Of a stretch of DNA of 64,000 bases, positions 48,431 to 57,702 are shown piece by piece. The stretch is from an uncultured Neglectibacter sp. (lineage in GTDB: Bacteria > Bacillota > Clostridia > Oscillospirales > Acutalibacteraceae). A program made the translations under genes and the position numbers. Where the stretch lies: contig CAMNSA010000007.1 in the NCBI GenBank assembly GCA_946554335.1, forward strand, positions 56,685 through 120,684, read 5' to 3'. Each line of letters begins with the position of its first letter. Within the stretch, counting starts at the first letter, position 1. Under the pieces are notes generated by a model. That model ran no database searches, had not been told where the DNA came from, and worked only from the letters and a program-made list of their open reading frames with translations.

Positions 48431-51361
48431 ATGAACGAATATCGTTTTGCCCATGCCGGCTCAGTATATCCCCAGCAGCTGGACGACCCAAGGGCCGCGG
48501 TGCTGAGCACGGCAGGGCTGATCCCGGACGAAAACGGGATCTGTGATGTAACTGACAGGCTGCAAAACCTTTTAGACAGCGTAAAGCAGCACGACCACCG
48601 GGGGATCGTACTGATCCCCTCCGGCGTTTACAGCATCAGCGAAACCGTCTATCTGCCCAGAGCCGTACGCATGATCGGCTTTGGCGAGACCCGCCCGAAA
48701 TTCGTACTGAAAAAGAATACTCCCGGCTTCCAGAAGGCCCCCGAGGACGACAAGGGCGAAGCCGTGTATATGTTCTGGTTTACCGGAAATATGCCGAAAA
48801 TCGCCGGACAGATTCAGGACGCCAACCCCGGCACCTTCTACAGCGCCGTTTCCAATATCGATTTCAAGATCGAGGAGGGGAACCCCGCCGCCGTTGTTAT
48901 GCGCGCCCATTTTGCCCAGCACGGCTTTGTCTCTCACTGCGTCTTCGACATCGGAGAGGGCAAGGCAGGCATTTTTGATGTGGGCAACGAAATGGAAAAC
49001 CTGATCTTCCTGGGGGGCGACTATGGCATCTACACCACGAAATGCTCTCCCGGCTGGCCCTTTGTGCTGGTGGAAAGCGCCTTTTCCGGCCAGCGGAAGT
49101 CCGCCGTGCTCTCCCGGGAATGCGGCCTGACCTTCAGCCATGTGGAATTTAAAAATGTCCCCTGCGCCGACGAGGTGATGGACGGCTACTGGGAAAAGCT
49201 TTTCTGGAAGGACTGCGTATTTGAGAATATCACAGGCGCCGCCCTGCGGATCTCAAGAGATCAGAACAGCTGCACCCAGATCAACCTGCGCAATATCCAC
49301 TGCCGGAGCACCCCCTTCCTCCTTTTGGGCAAGGAGACCGGCGAAAAGCTTTTGGGAGAAGCGGGCGCCTATGCGGTGGAAGAGCTCTGCGTGGGAGAGG
49401 AGTTCACCCTGGGCGAAGCAGAGCCCCGGCGGGTATGCACAGTAAAGACGGCTCCTCTTGCCTCCTTTGCCCCCAGCTTCCCCCGGGAGATCTGTGACCT
49501 TCCTCCCCAAAACACCTGGAGAAACGCCAAGGAGTTCGGCGCCCTCGGCAACGGCATTGCGGACGACACCGCGGCCCTGCAAAAAGCGCTGGATGAGTGC
49601 AAGGCGGTCTATCTGCCCCAGGGAACGTATCTTGTTTCCGACACTCTCTATCTGAGAGAGGGCGGAGCGCTCTTTGGCTTTAACCCCATCTCCACACAGA
49701 TCGTCATCGCGGAAAACAGCCCCGCCTGGGCAGGGCTGGGATCTCCCAAGGCATTGCTTGAGACCAGCCGCGGCGGCTGGCAGCTGTTAAACGGCATCGG
49801 CATCGACGCCGCCTCCAGAAATCCCAGAGCCACCGGCTGCAAGTGGATGGCCTCTAAGGATTCCTATATGAACGACGTGAAATTCGTGGGCGGCCACGGG
49901 CAGATTTCTGAGACCCAGGAAAATGTTCCCGTCTACAACCCATCCCGCACCGCAGACTATGACCCGGAGCGCACCTGGGACTCCCAGTATTGGAGCCTTT
50001 GGGTCACCGAGGGCGGCGGAGGCGTGTTCAAGGATGTGTGGAGCGCCAGCTCCTACGCCGAGGCGGGCATTTTCATCTCGGAGACCGAGACTCCCGGCGT
50101 GATGTATCAGATCTCTGTAGAGCATCATGTGCGCCACGAGATCCTGATGAGAAATGTTTCCAACTGGCAGCTTCTGTGTATGCAGACGGAGGAAGAGGTG
50201 GCGGAAAGCCCCTACTGCCAGCCCTATGAGCTGACGAACTGCCGCCATATGCTGTTTGCCAACTTCTACTCCTTCCGGGTCATCTGGGTGGATAACCCCT
50301 ACCCCTGCGTAGTCAGGGCCTGGAACTGCTCAGATCTGGAATTTTTGAACTGCCACAACTTCACCCAGATGAAGTACACCATCGAAAACCTCTATCTGGA
50401 TATGAACACCGGCGAAAAGGCCGGCTTCTGGCAGCTTTCCAGGCTCCTGATCCCCAGCCGCGAGCCTCAAAAAAAGCTTCCCGGGAAAAAGGGTGAGCTT
50501 CAAAAGCTCATTTCCGGCCTGGACTGCGTGGACGCCATGATCGAGGGCAGGGACGGTCATCTGTACCTCTGCGACTCCCGCTTATATCGCATCTATGACT
50601 GGGATCCGGAAACTCAGACCATGTCTCTTCTCACCTCTCAGCACTTCCAGCCCCTCTCCCTTGCCGCAGACAGTGAGGGAAGACTGCTGGTGGCGGTGGA
50701 ATACCAGCCTGTGAAGCACTCTGTCGTGGACGGCGTGGAAGAACTGAAAACAGATGAATTCCACGGCGGCAGCGATGGCAGCTGCTACTATACCTTCTAC
50801 AGCTTCGACCGCCGGGTACGGGTCTACGCCATGGATCCCAGGGCCCCTGAGGCCTCTCTCACCCCCCTGCCCGTGCTCCCCTTAAAGGAAGCGGCTCCGG
50901 AAATTCTATGGTACCCCCTCAATCAGTGGAGAGATTCCGGCGACATGATGCTCTCCTTCGGCAAGGAGGAAGAGCTGTGCTGCCTTGCCCCCGACGGAAA
51001 GACCGCCGTGGCCTATAAGCCTGCTCTCTCCCGCTCTACGGGCCTCACTCCCCTGAAGGCGGGCGAGGACGCCTATCTGGTAGACGAGTACAACAAGTGC
51101 ATTGTCAAGGCCCAAGTGGAAAAGGACTTCGTCCTCACCTCTCCCCAGATCTGGGCAAACAGAGGGGAATACGGCTTCGCCCTGACAGAAAGCGGAGACG
51201 CCTATGTGCCGGACTGCCTGCTTTACCGGTATCGGGACGGCAAAAAGCAAGAGGCCATCACTCTTGAGGACCGGCCCGCCAATGTGCTGGAGGCCGGAAA
51301 GGACAAGGAGTACCTCTACATCACCGCCCGGCGGGAGGTCTACGCCCTGCGTATTAAGTAA
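48431..51361 (+). CDS. Large cytoplasmic beta-helix (pectate-lyase superfamily) protein with C-terminal repeat region
   Basis: A 976-residue protein without a signal peptide. It has two right-handed beta-helix starts of the pectate-lyase-3 (PF12708-like) kind: an early one with VLIPSGVYSISETVYLPRA (about 57-75) and a second with EFGALGNGIADDTAALQKAL (about 365-385). A C-terminal region (from about 695) of short strands (GHLYLCDSRLYRIYD, GRLLVAVEYQP) looks like a beta-propeller. The start at 48431 follows AGGAGG. Being last in the transport operon and cytoplasmic, it should cut imported oligosaccharides. Catalytic residues and substrate cannot be assigned. Confidence 0.82.
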   Translation: MNEYRFAHAGSVYPQQLDDPRAAVLSTAGLIPDENGICDVTDRLQNLLDSVKQHDHRGIVLIPSGVYSISETVYLPRAVRMIGFGETRPKFVLKKNTPGFQKAPEDDKGEAVYMFWFTGNMPKIAGQIQDANPGTFYSAVSNIDFKIEEGNPAAVVMRAHFAQHGFVSHCVFDIGEGKAGIFDVGNEMENLIFLGGDYGIYTTKCSPGWPFVLVESAFSGQRKSAVLSRECGLTFSHVEFKNVPCADEVMDGYWEKLFWKDCVFENITGAALRISRDQNSCTQINLRNIHCRSTPFLLLGKETGEKLLGEAGAYAVEELCVGEEFTLGEAEPRRVCTVKTAPLASFAPSFPREICDLPPQNTWRNAKEFGALGNGIADDTAALQKALDECKAVYLPQGTYLVSDTLYLREGGALFGFNPISTQIVIAENSPAWAGLGSPKALLETSRGGWQLLNGIGIDAASRNPRATGCKWMASKDSYMNDVKFVGGHGQISETQENVPVYNPSRTADYDPERTWDSQYWSLWVTEGGGGVFKDVWSASSYAEAGIFISETETPGVMYQISVEHHVRHEILMRNVSNWQLLCMQTEEEVAESPYCQPYELTNCRHMLFANFYSFRVIWVDNPYPCVVRAWNCSDLEFLNCHNFTQMKYTIENLYLDMNTGEKAGFWQLSRLLIPSREPQKKLPGKKGELQKLISGLDCVDAMIEGRDGHLYLCDSRLYRIYDWDPETQTMSLLTSQHFQPLSLAADSEGRLLVAVEYQPVKHSVVDGVEELKTDEFHGGSDGSCYYTFYSFDRRVRVYAMDPRAPEASLTPLPVLPLKEAAPEILWYPLNQWRDSGDMMLSFGKEEELCCLAPDGKTAVAYKPALSRSTGLTPLKAGEDAYLVDEYNKCIVKAQVEKDFVLTSPQIWANRGEYGFALTESGDAYVPDCLLYRYRDGKKQEAITLEDRPANVLEAGKDKEYLYITARREVYALRIK

Positions 51362-51403
51362 GAGGTTTTGAAACCGCATTTCCGTTTCCAAAATAACTCC
51401 CAT

Positions 51404-51445
51404 AAAAAGGCCCCGCCCCGGCGTTTGCCGGGGCGGGGCCTTTTT
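51404..51445. terminator. Bidirectional terminator between the beta-helix gene and the NCS2 permease
   Basis: AAAAAGGCCCCGCCCCGGC and its complement with a GTTT loop; A run on one side and T run on the other serve both strands. Confidence 0.95.
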
Positions 51446-51463
51446 CGTCTGGAAAAGTCTTTC

Positions 51464-52894
51464 TTAGTGAGTCAGGAAGAACATCAGGCCAAAGAGGATC
51501 CCAATGACCCAGGTTCCCACATTGATCTCCTTGATCTTTCCGGTGAAGAGCTTAATGAAGATATAGGCGAGCAGGCCGAAAGCGATGCCGTAAGAGATAT
51601 TGTAGGTCATGGGCATCATGGCGATGGTCAGGAAAGCGATCACCGCGGCGGCCGGGTCGCTCCACTCGATATTCTTCACATTGCTCATCATCAGAACGCC
51701 CACATAGATCAGGGCGGCGGCGCAGGCATAGGTGGGAATCAGCTGCGCAACGGGAGAGAGGAACATGGCAATGAAGAAGAAGAGAGCCGTAAACATGGAG
51801 GAAAGGCCTGTCCGTCCGCCCTCAGCCACGCCTGCGGAGGACTCCACAAAGGTGGTGACGGTGGAGGTGCCGCAAACAGCGCCGGTGCAGGTGGCAACGG
51901 CGTCAGCCAGCATCGCCTTGTTCACATTGGGCACGTCGCCCTCTTTGGTGAGCATATTGCCGGTAGCACAGGCGCCGAACAGGGTGCCCAGCGTATCGAA
52001 CATATCCACCATGCAGAAGGCCAGCATGGAGGTCAGGAACATCAGCACAAAGGCGCCGGTCCCATGCTCAGAGATATAGGGAGTGAAGTTGAAGCCATCG
52101 GTAAACACCTTGCCGAAAGCCTGCGTGCCGAAATCCTTAAAGGCGCCCAGGAAGTCAGAGGACAGGTTGGGGGCCACAGCGGTATTGTAGAAATCAGGCA
52201 CAGAGATAAAGCCTACGATGTAATAGAGCACAGCAGAGCCCAGGATTCCCCACAGCACAGCGCCGCGGATCTTGGCCTTTGCCATGGCTCCGATGGCGAA
52301 TACCGCCAGGATGGTGATCAGCATGGGGAATACAGAGCCCCAGGCGAATCCTTCCCCGAACACATTGAAGGAAGCGAGGGCTACCTTCGTGGAGGCGTCG
52401 CCGATGACGATACCGGCGTTCTGCAGGCCGATGAAGGCAATAAACAGGCCGATACCGGCGGCAATGGCCGTCTTTACCTCTTTGGGAATGGCGTCAAAGA
52501 TGATCTTTCTCAAGCCGGTGACCGTCAAAAGCAGGAACACCACGCCGTCTACCAGTACCAGTACCAGGGCGTTGGCATAGGTAAGGCCCATGCCTACACA
52601 CACGGTGTAAACAAAATAGGCGTTGAGTCCCATGCCGGAGGCCTGTGCCAGAGGCAGGTTGGCGAGCAGCCCGATGAGCACCGTGCCCACGATGGCGGAA
52701 AGGGCCGTGGCGATGTAGATCGCGCCGTAGCTTACTCCCAGCACATTGGTGCCGTCTCCGAAGGGATTTGCGAACATTCCGGCGTTGACCATCAGGATGT
52801 AGGCCATCGCCATGAATGTGGTAAGTCCCGCGGTGAACTCGGTGCGCGCGCTGGTGCCGTGTTCCTTGAGCTTAAAGAACTTTTCCAAGAACAT
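51464..52894 (-). CDS. NCS2 family purine permease (guanine/hypoxanthine)
   Basis: Proton-coupled importer of 476 residues with about 13 membrane segments. N-terminal FTAGLTTFMAMAYILMVN and the later VESSAGVAEGGRTGLSSM are hallmarks of the AzgA/PbuG branch, which takes up guanine, hypoxanthine or adenine. Single-gene unit with promoter at 52975-53002 and terminator behind it. No purine riboswitch was found in the 85-base leader (none of its conserved loops seen). Confidence 0.94.
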   Translation of the reverse strand: MFLEKFFKLKEHGTSARTEFTAGLTTFMAMAYILMVNAGMFANPFGDGTNVLGVSYGAIYIATALSAIVGTVLIGLLANLPLAQASGMGLNAYFVYTVCVGMGLTYANALVLVLVDGVVFLLLTVTGLRKIIFDAIPKEVKTAIAAGIGLFIAFIGLQNAGIVIGDASTKVALASFNVFGEGFAWGSVFPMLITILAVFAIGAMAKAKIRGAVLWGILGSAVLYYIVGFISVPDFYNTAVAPNLSSDFLGAFKDFGTQAFGKVFTDGFNFTPYISEHGTGAFVLMFLTSMLAFCMVDMFDTLGTLFGACATGNMLTKEGDVPNVNKAMLADAVATCTGAVCGTSTVTTFVESSAGVAEGGRTGLSSMFTALFFFIAMFLSPVAQLIPTYACAAALIYVGVLMMSNVKNIEWSDPAAAVIAFLTIAMMPMTYNISYGIAFGLLAYIFIKLFTGKIKEINVGTWVIGILFGLMFFLTH

Positions 52895-52974
52895 TCACGC
52901 TCCTCAAAAATAAATTTACCCCCATTTCTCCAAAGCACCTGAGGCAAGAACAAAATAGGGGATAATACGACATT

Positions 52975-53002
52975 AGTATACCACGCCGATGAAAAAAAGC
53001 AA
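52975..53002 (-). promoter_or_regulatory. Promoter of the NCS2 permease
   Basis: TTGCTT-N16-TATACT on the minus strand. The leader has a possible stem between CCCCTATTT and AAATGGGG. Confidence 0.5.
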
Positions 53003-53117
53003 TAGTTTCGTTACAGATTATTCACAAAACGGCGGAAAAATTTTCCCTTCCCGCGAAAAAGGAAAAGAGCTTTTTCATGTCTTCCTCCCTCCCGGCGTAA
53101 AAATCCAGAAGAGGAAT

Positions 53118-53146
53118 TTGACAAAGAAAGAAAACTGTGCTATAAC
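53118..53146 (+). promoter_or_regulatory. SigA promoter of the MgtC gene
   Basis: TTGACA-N17-TATAAC on the plus strand, 32 bases before the start. Confidence 0.8.
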
Positions 53147-53177
53147 ACAAAAATCATGGTACGGAGGTCCTTTTCTG

Positions 53178-53855
53178 ATGACAGAATTTCTTTCCCTGTT
53201 TACACAGTTCAACTGCTTTTCCACAGGAGTCCGTCTGCTGCTTTCCGCTGTGCTGGGAGGCCTGATCGGGATAGAGCGTTCCCGGCATGGCCGGGCCGCG
53301 GGACTGAGGACCCATGTGCTGGTGTGCATCGGCGCCTGCATGACCTCCATGATGAGCCTTTACGTCTATTACCGCTTGGAGGTGCCCGGAGACGTGGTCC
53401 GCATTTCCGCCCAGGTGATCTCCGGCATCGGCTTTTTAGGCGCCGGGACCATCCTCATCCGCCACAGCTCTGTAGTCACAGGCCTCACCACCGCCGCGGG
53501 GATCTGGTGCACCGGGGCCATCGGCGTGGCTTTGGGCTACGGCTTTTACGAGGGCGCCCTGATCTGCGCCGTCATCGCCATTTTGACCAATACGGTTTTA
53601 TCCACGCTGGAAAAAACCAAAAAGCACCAGGAATACTACTATGTAGAGCTGACAGAGGCCGCCTTTACCACTGACGCGGTGCAGGCTATCCGGGGGCATC
53701 TTCCGGAGGTCACCGCCGTCAACATCACCTCGGCCAAAAGCGGCCTGCCCGGCGCCATCGGCCTCCGGGTATTTTTAAACCGGGAGAAAAGCCAGGAGGA
53801 ATACCTCTCCCTTTTCCGGAACCTTTCCGGCGTTTCCTTTGTGATCACGGAATAG
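53178..53855 (+). CDS. MgtC/SapB family membrane protein
   Basis: A 225-residue protein with about five membrane segments and the family signature LLLSAVLGGLIGIERSRHGRAAGLRTH (residues 17-45), followed by GIGFLGAGTI (near 88) and LTTAAGIW. The C-terminal soluble part resembles an ACT-like domain. MgtC proteins link magnesium stress and membrane ATPase or phosphate control. The start at 53178 has ACGGAGG upstream; a longer frame would overlap its promoter. A hairpin terminator follows at 53911-53944. Confidence 0.92.
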   Translation: MTEFLSLFTQFNCFSTGVRLLLSAVLGGLIGIERSRHGRAAGLRTHVLVCIGACMTSMMSLYVYYRLEVPGDVVRISAQVISGIGFLGAGTILIRHSSVVTGLTTAAGIWCTGAIGVALGYGFYEGALICAVIAILTNTVLSTLEKTKKHQEYYYVELTEAAFTTDAVQAIRGHLPEVTAVNITSAKSGLPGAIGLRVFLNREKSQEEYLSLFRNLSGVSFVITE

Positions 53856-53910
53856 TATCACCGCTCTGTTCTCCCAGAGACAGCCATGAAAAATGGTTTG
53901 CTGTACCGTA

Positions 53911-53944
53911 AAAAAACATGCCTCAAATTGAGGCATGTTTTTTT
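53911..53944 (+). terminator. Terminator of the MgtC gene (bidirectional)
   Basis: AAACATGCCTCAA pairs with TTGAGGCATGTTT, with A and T runs on either side. Confidence 0.9.
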
Positions 53945-53975
53945 GTTTGGAGAATCCCGGAAACCGGAATTCTTT

Positions 53976-54452
53976 TTATAAAAAATTCAACCAGAACTCT
54001 GTCTCGGTCCAATACAGGGTCTCGCAATCTGCACTGGTGACGCTTTTCGGCACTGCAACGAGGAAGGCCAGCCCATCCATATCCGGCCCAGAGTATTCCT
54101 CATATGTTGGGACAAAGGACAGCTTTACTTTACTCCCCTCAAGCTTCACAGCCGAAAGCTCCCGGTCCCAAAGCAGATGGTCCTGCGACCATTTTTCTAC
54201 GACAACCAGGCGGTTTTCCCGGAAAAATTCCTCCGTGATCTCCGGCTCCTTGGGCTGCCTGACCCTTGTCACATCCGCCCTGCCGTACTCCGGCTCTCCC
54301 GGCTGAGGGTCTTTTCGGGGAAATCCCATTTGCAAAGAGTACCTGTATTTCTCATATTCTTCTATCGTAGACAAAAAAACGGGGCTCTTCCATATCGTAA
54401 TTCTGCGTAGATTTCTCCCATCTCTCGCCGGGATATTCCCGCTCCACAGCAA
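53976..54452 (-). pseudogene. C-terminal part of the SLH protein, out of frame
   Basis: Continues the SLH-domain gene in the next reading frame. The match to a shared C-terminal domain (ITEEFFRENRLVVVEKW ... SFVPTYEEYSGPDMDGLAFLVAV) starts just after a run of seven T on the minus strand (54373-54379); removing one T joins the frames. The first 25 codons of this frame overlap the SLH gene and are not real. It has no ribosome site. Confidence 0.6.
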
Positions 54453-55173
54453 GCTTTAAGCGGGGCGTGGATTCCTCCGCGCGGTACGAAAGCGTCTCCC
54501 ATAACCGGACAAACGGGATACAGGCATCCAACCGAAAAACTCGATATTCGGAACGAGAAGCCTGGTCAAAATTAAGAAACAGCTTCCATTCCTGCAGCGC
54601 CCTTCCGGCATCACTTACCAAAAAATTGTACATTCTATCCGGTATGTCAGTAACGGTGTAATCGAGGCTCCCCAAATACTGTTTCTCTTCTCCCAGCATT
54701 TGGAGATACCGCAAAATAAGCACCATAAGTTCATCCATCAGGATCTCTTTCTGAGGCTCGAAAGGCTCATGGCCCCTCACAAGCCCTTCTGCCTTTGCCC
54801 AGAGCAGCGCTTCTCTCTGATACCCGGCAGCCTCCGGGAATTCCTCTGTATCGGCCACCGGAGGGATCTCCCCTTTCAGCTTCTCGTGCAGCCGGTACAG
54901 CATCAAAACGGCGTCGCCCTGTTTGAGAAAGGCTTCGGGGCGAAAGGTATTGTCCAGATACCCCCGGATCAATCCGTACTTAACAGCCGCCGCCTCAAAA
55001 GGAAGAAATCCCTCTTTGCTGCTCCACCAGTTTTCGGGAAGGTCCGTAAAATTGGGAATTTCTTCAATGGAGGAATTCCCCGAATCCGCCGAGGCAGGAA
55101 AAACCACCACGCTGAACACACAGCAGAACACAAGCAAAAGGCAACCTGCTCTTCGTCTCAATTCCTGTCTCAT
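54352..55173 (-). CDS. SLH-domain secreted protein (frameshifted)
   Basis: Signal peptide (RRAGCLLLVFCCVFSVVVFPASA, about residues 7-30) and one S-layer-homology repeat (residues 45-95, AAAVKYGLIRGYLDNTFRPEA), with a second, weaker one likely. The 273-codon frame ends abruptly in FFVYDRRI and stop. Homologous-looking sequence continues for 125 codons in the other frame (53976-54380). A 7-T run with an apparent one-base insertion is the cause. The protein would anchor to secondary cell-wall polymer. A sequencing error would give an intact gene of about 400 codons. Confidence 0.75.
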   Translation of the reverse strand: MRQELRRRAGCLLLVFCCVFSVVVFPASADSGNSSIEEIPNFTDLPENWWSSKEGFLPFEAAAVKYGLIRGYLDNTFRPEAFLKQGDAVLMLYRLHEKLKGEIPPVADTEEFPEAAGYQREALLWAKAEGLVRGHEPFEPQKEILMDELMVLILRYLQMLGEEKQYLGSLDYTVTDIPDRMYNFLVSDAGRALQEWKLFLNFDQASRSEYRVFRLDACIPFVRLWETLSYRAEESTPRLKLAVEREYPGERWEKSTQNYDMEEPRFFVYDRRI

Positions 55174-55377
55174 GGCTTCCCCTCCTACTTCCTCTCACGA
55201 TCTGTCATTGACCGGTTGCCTGCCCGGTGATTTCTTCCGTTTTTGAGTATCCGCTGTTTTCGACAAAACAATCGGTTTTTCGGGAGCATAAGTTCGCCTT
55301 TCCATATTCTCCATATTCAATTCTATATTAACATATTTAACATTTTTGCCAATATTTTTTTATTTTTTTCAATTTTT

Positions 55378-55854
55378 TTATTTATAAAGCTTGACCCCGC
55401 TTTTGTCCACCTTCTCGTAGGCTTCCGAAAAATCAAAGCCCAGACCCTTGTGCAGGGGGAACAGGTCGGACAGGGGCGCCAGGACAAAGGCCCGCTCTGA
55501 AATACGGGGATGGGGAACCCACAGCTTTTCCGTCTGAGAGGAAAAGCCCTCATAGAGCAGCAGGTCGATATCCATGGTGCGCGCTCCGTGGTATTCCTTT
55601 CTCACCCGGCCAAGCTTTTGCTCGATGGAGAGGCAATGGTCCAGAAGGCACTCGGGAGAAAGCTTCGTGTCCAGCAGCACGCAGCAGTTCAAATAGTTCT
55701 CCTGCCTGGAGATCACGTCGAAAGGCTCAGTCTCATAGAGATTGGAAAGGGAGAGAAGCTTCGTTTCGGGCAGCTTTTCCAGCTCGTCCAGCGCCTTTGC
55801 CATCAGCTCTTCCCGGTCCCCCAGATTAGAGCCCAGTCCCAATACCGCCTGCAT
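55378..55854 (-). CDS. folK: 2-Amino-4-hydroxy-6-hydroxymethyldihydropteridine pyrophosphokinase
   Basis: Pyrophosphorylates 6-hydroxymethyl-dihydropterin before the dihydropteroate step of folate synthesis. 158 residues, usual. Motifs: GLGSNLGDR (residues 6-14), the pterin-contact N-YETEPF-D region and the magnesium-binding DIDLLLYE near residue 95 with PHPRISERAFVL. It overlaps the folB stop by two bases. Last gene of the folE-folP-folB-folK run; AAGGGAGG precedes the ATG. Confidence 0.95.
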   Translation of the reverse strand: MQAVLGLGSNLGDREELMAKALDELEKLPETKLLSLSNLYETEPFDVISRQENYLNCCVLLDTKLSPECLLDHCLSIEQKLGRVRKEYHGARTMDIDLLLYEGFSSQTEKLWVPHPRISERAFVLAPLSDLFPLHKGLGFDFSEAYEKVDKSGVKLYK

Positions 55855-55856
55855 TT

Positions 55857-56222
55857 TTATTCCTCCCTTGTCTTTTGAAGCTCTACCGCCACATAGTCAA
55901 ACTTGGCGTTCATAGGGGCTTCCGGCTTTTTCAAAAGCAGAGTGACGGCGCGCACTCTGGGGAATTCCTCCAGCACCGCCTGACACACCACTTCGCCCGC
56001 CCGCTCAATGAGGTCGTAGCTTTTCTCCGTAAACACTCTCTGCACCGTCTTTCTCACGGCGGCATAATTGACGGTGTCGCACAGCCGGTCGCTTTTTTTG
56101 GCGGCGCTCAGATCCGCCCGCAGGGTAAGGTCCAGCACAAAGGTCTGTCCGTCCCGCTTCTCCTCCGGGTTCACCCCGTGGAAAGCAAACAGTTCCAGCC
56201 CCTTCAGAAAAATCGTATCCAT
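55857..56222 (-). CDS. folB: Dihydroneopterin aldolase
   Basis: Cleaves dihydroneopterin to 6-hydroxymethyl-dihydropterin and glycolaldehyde. 121 residues. The N-terminal FLKGLELFAFHGVNPEE carries the conserved catalytic region (Lys/Glu), and the family C-terminal stretch PEAPMNAKFDYVAVEL is present. It follows folP by 15 bases and precedes folK by 2. GAGGGAGG site present. Confidence 0.95.
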   Translation of the reverse strand: MDTIFLKGLELFAFHGVNPEEKRDGQTFVLDLTLRADLSAAKKSDRLCDTVNYAAVRKTVQRVFTEKSYDLIERAGEVVCQAVLEEFPRVRAVTLLLKKPEAPMNAKFDYVAVELQKTREE

Positions 56223-56237
56223 CTTCTTTCCTCCCTC

Positions 56238-57065
56238 TCAGATTTCCGGCACTGATCCTTGTGTTTTCAAAGCCCAGGCCATTTTGGCAGCCTGAACGCC
56301 CTCCTTCACGTCGTGTACCCGCAGAAGCTGGGCTCCTCCCAGGATCGCGGCGGTGTGGGCCGCCAAGGTGGCGGGCAGGCGCTCAGAAAAAGGCGGGTCC
56401 CCGCAGGGGGTCCCGGTGACCCGCTTGCGGGACGCCGCCATTAAATAGGCACTCCCCTCAAGCTTCGTCTCCTCCACCCGGGCAATGAGCCGCAAATTTT
56501 CCTCATAGGTCTTCCCAAAGCCGATGCCGGGGTCAAAGCACAGCCGTGAGGGGACGATCCCGAAGCGCAGGGCCGCCTCCTTACGCTCTTCAAAAAAGGC
56601 GCGGACCTCCGTTAAGATCTCCCCGCCCATAGAGCCTCTGGGGTGCATCACAATACAGCCGCAGCCGGAATCCGCCGCGGCTTTAAACATCTCGTCCGGA
56701 AAGCCCTTCACGTCGTTGATGATATGGGCCCCCGCCTCCAGTGCCTTTTTCGCCACCTGAGGATAAAAGGTATCTACGGAAACGGGCAGCTTTGTGTTCT
56801 GTAAAACTAAGGCCAGCACCTCTTCGATCCTCTCCCACTCCTCTTCGGGAGAAATCTCCGTATAGCCCGGCCGGGTGGACTGTCCGCCGATATCCAGAAT
56901 ATCAGCTCCCTCCTCCTCCATCTGCTTCGCCCGCTCCACCGCTTTTTGGGGAGAAAAATAGCTTCCGCCGTCGGAAAAGGAATCCGGCGTCACATTTAAA
57001 ATGCCCATGACATAGGGTCTTATGAGGGGCATTTTATGCCCTTTCGCCTGAAAAAAAGCCTCCAA
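56238..57065 (-). CDS. folP: Dihydropteroate synthase
   Basis: Joins hydroxymethyl-dihydropterin pyrophosphate to p-aminobenzoate; the sulfonamide target. 275 residues. The pterin signature MGILNVTPDSFSDGG is at residues 20-34 and DIGGQSTRPG near 60-70; IINDVKGF and a closing RVHDV are typical. The start is uncertain: TTG at 57065 has AAGGAG six bases upstream, while an ATG at 57032 has AAAGGG. It is 10 bases after folE. Confidence 0.94.
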   Translation of the reverse strand: MEAFFQAKGHKMPLIRPYVMGILNVTPDSFSDGGSYFSPQKAVERAKQMEEEGADILDIGGQSTRPGYTEISPEEEWERIEEVLALVLQNTKLPVSVDTFYPQVAKKALEAGAHIINDVKGFPDEMFKAAADSGCGCIVMHPRGSMGGEILTEVRAFFEERKEAALRFGIVPSRLCFDPGIGFGKTYEENLRLIARVEETKLEGSAYLMAASRKRVTGTPCGDPPFSERLPATLAAHTAAILGGAQLLRVHDVKEGVQAAKMAWALKTQGSVPEI

Positions 57066-57075
57066 AACATTCTCC

Positions 57076-57639
57076 TTATCTTCCGCCCAAAAGGGACATG
57101 ACCTCGCTTCTGGTTTTCGCGTCTGAGCGCATACAGCCTCTGAGAGCGGAGGTCTGAGTCTTCGCCCCGGCAGCTCTCGCTCCTCTCATGGTCATGCACA
57201 AATGCTCCGCCTCGATGAACACCGCCACGCCCAGGGGCTCCAGATTCTCATAGAGAAAATCGGCGATCTGCCCGGTCAGGCGCTCCTGCACCTGAGGCCG
57301 GCGGGCGAAGCAGTCCACGATCCGCGCGAATTTGGATAGCCCGATGATCTTCCCGTTCCTGGGGATATAGGCGATATGCGCCTTCCCGATAAAGGGGAGA
57401 AGATGATGCTCGCATACGGAGTAAAGAGGAATATCCTTCACCAGCACCAGCTCGTCGTGTTTTCCTCCCTCGTCAAATATTTTCAAATGCTGTTTGGGGT
57501 CCGAATGAAGCCCGGAAAAGATTTCCGCGTACATTCTCGCCACCCGGTCCGGCGTTTCCAGAAGGCCATCCCGCTGAGGGTCTTCCCCTACCGCCTCTAA
57601 AATTTCCCGAACTGCCCGTTTGATTCTCTCCTGATCCAT
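57076..57639 (-). CDS. folE: GTP cyclohydrolase I
   Basis: First step of folate synthesis, GTP to dihydroneopterin triphosphate. 187 residues. The zinc site is [18 protein letters not shown] (residues 75-93) plus a later CMTMRG; the GTP-binding RPQVQERLT follows. GAAGGAAGG precedes the ATG. It heads a four-gene folate cluster. No preQ0 genes are present, so folate is the likely destination. Confidence 0.96.
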   Translation of the reverse strand: MDQERIKRAVREILEAVGEDPQRDGLLETPDRVARMYAEIFSGLHSDPKQHLKIFDEGGKHDELVLVKDIPLYSVCEHHLLPFIGKAHIAYIPRNGKIIGLSKFARIVDCFARRPQVQERLTGQIADFLYENLEPLGVAVFIEAEHLCMTMRGARAAGAKTQTSALRGCMRSDAKTRSEVMSLLGGR

Positions 57640-57702
57640 CTGTGATCCTTCCTTCCCGAAACTCCGCTTTCTTTTTTCACGCTGAGGGATGGGACCCGCG
57701 CT

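Noticed and set aside
52895..52974. Purine riboswitch before the NCS2 permease
   Set aside because: None of the conserved loop sequences of the purine aptamer is present.
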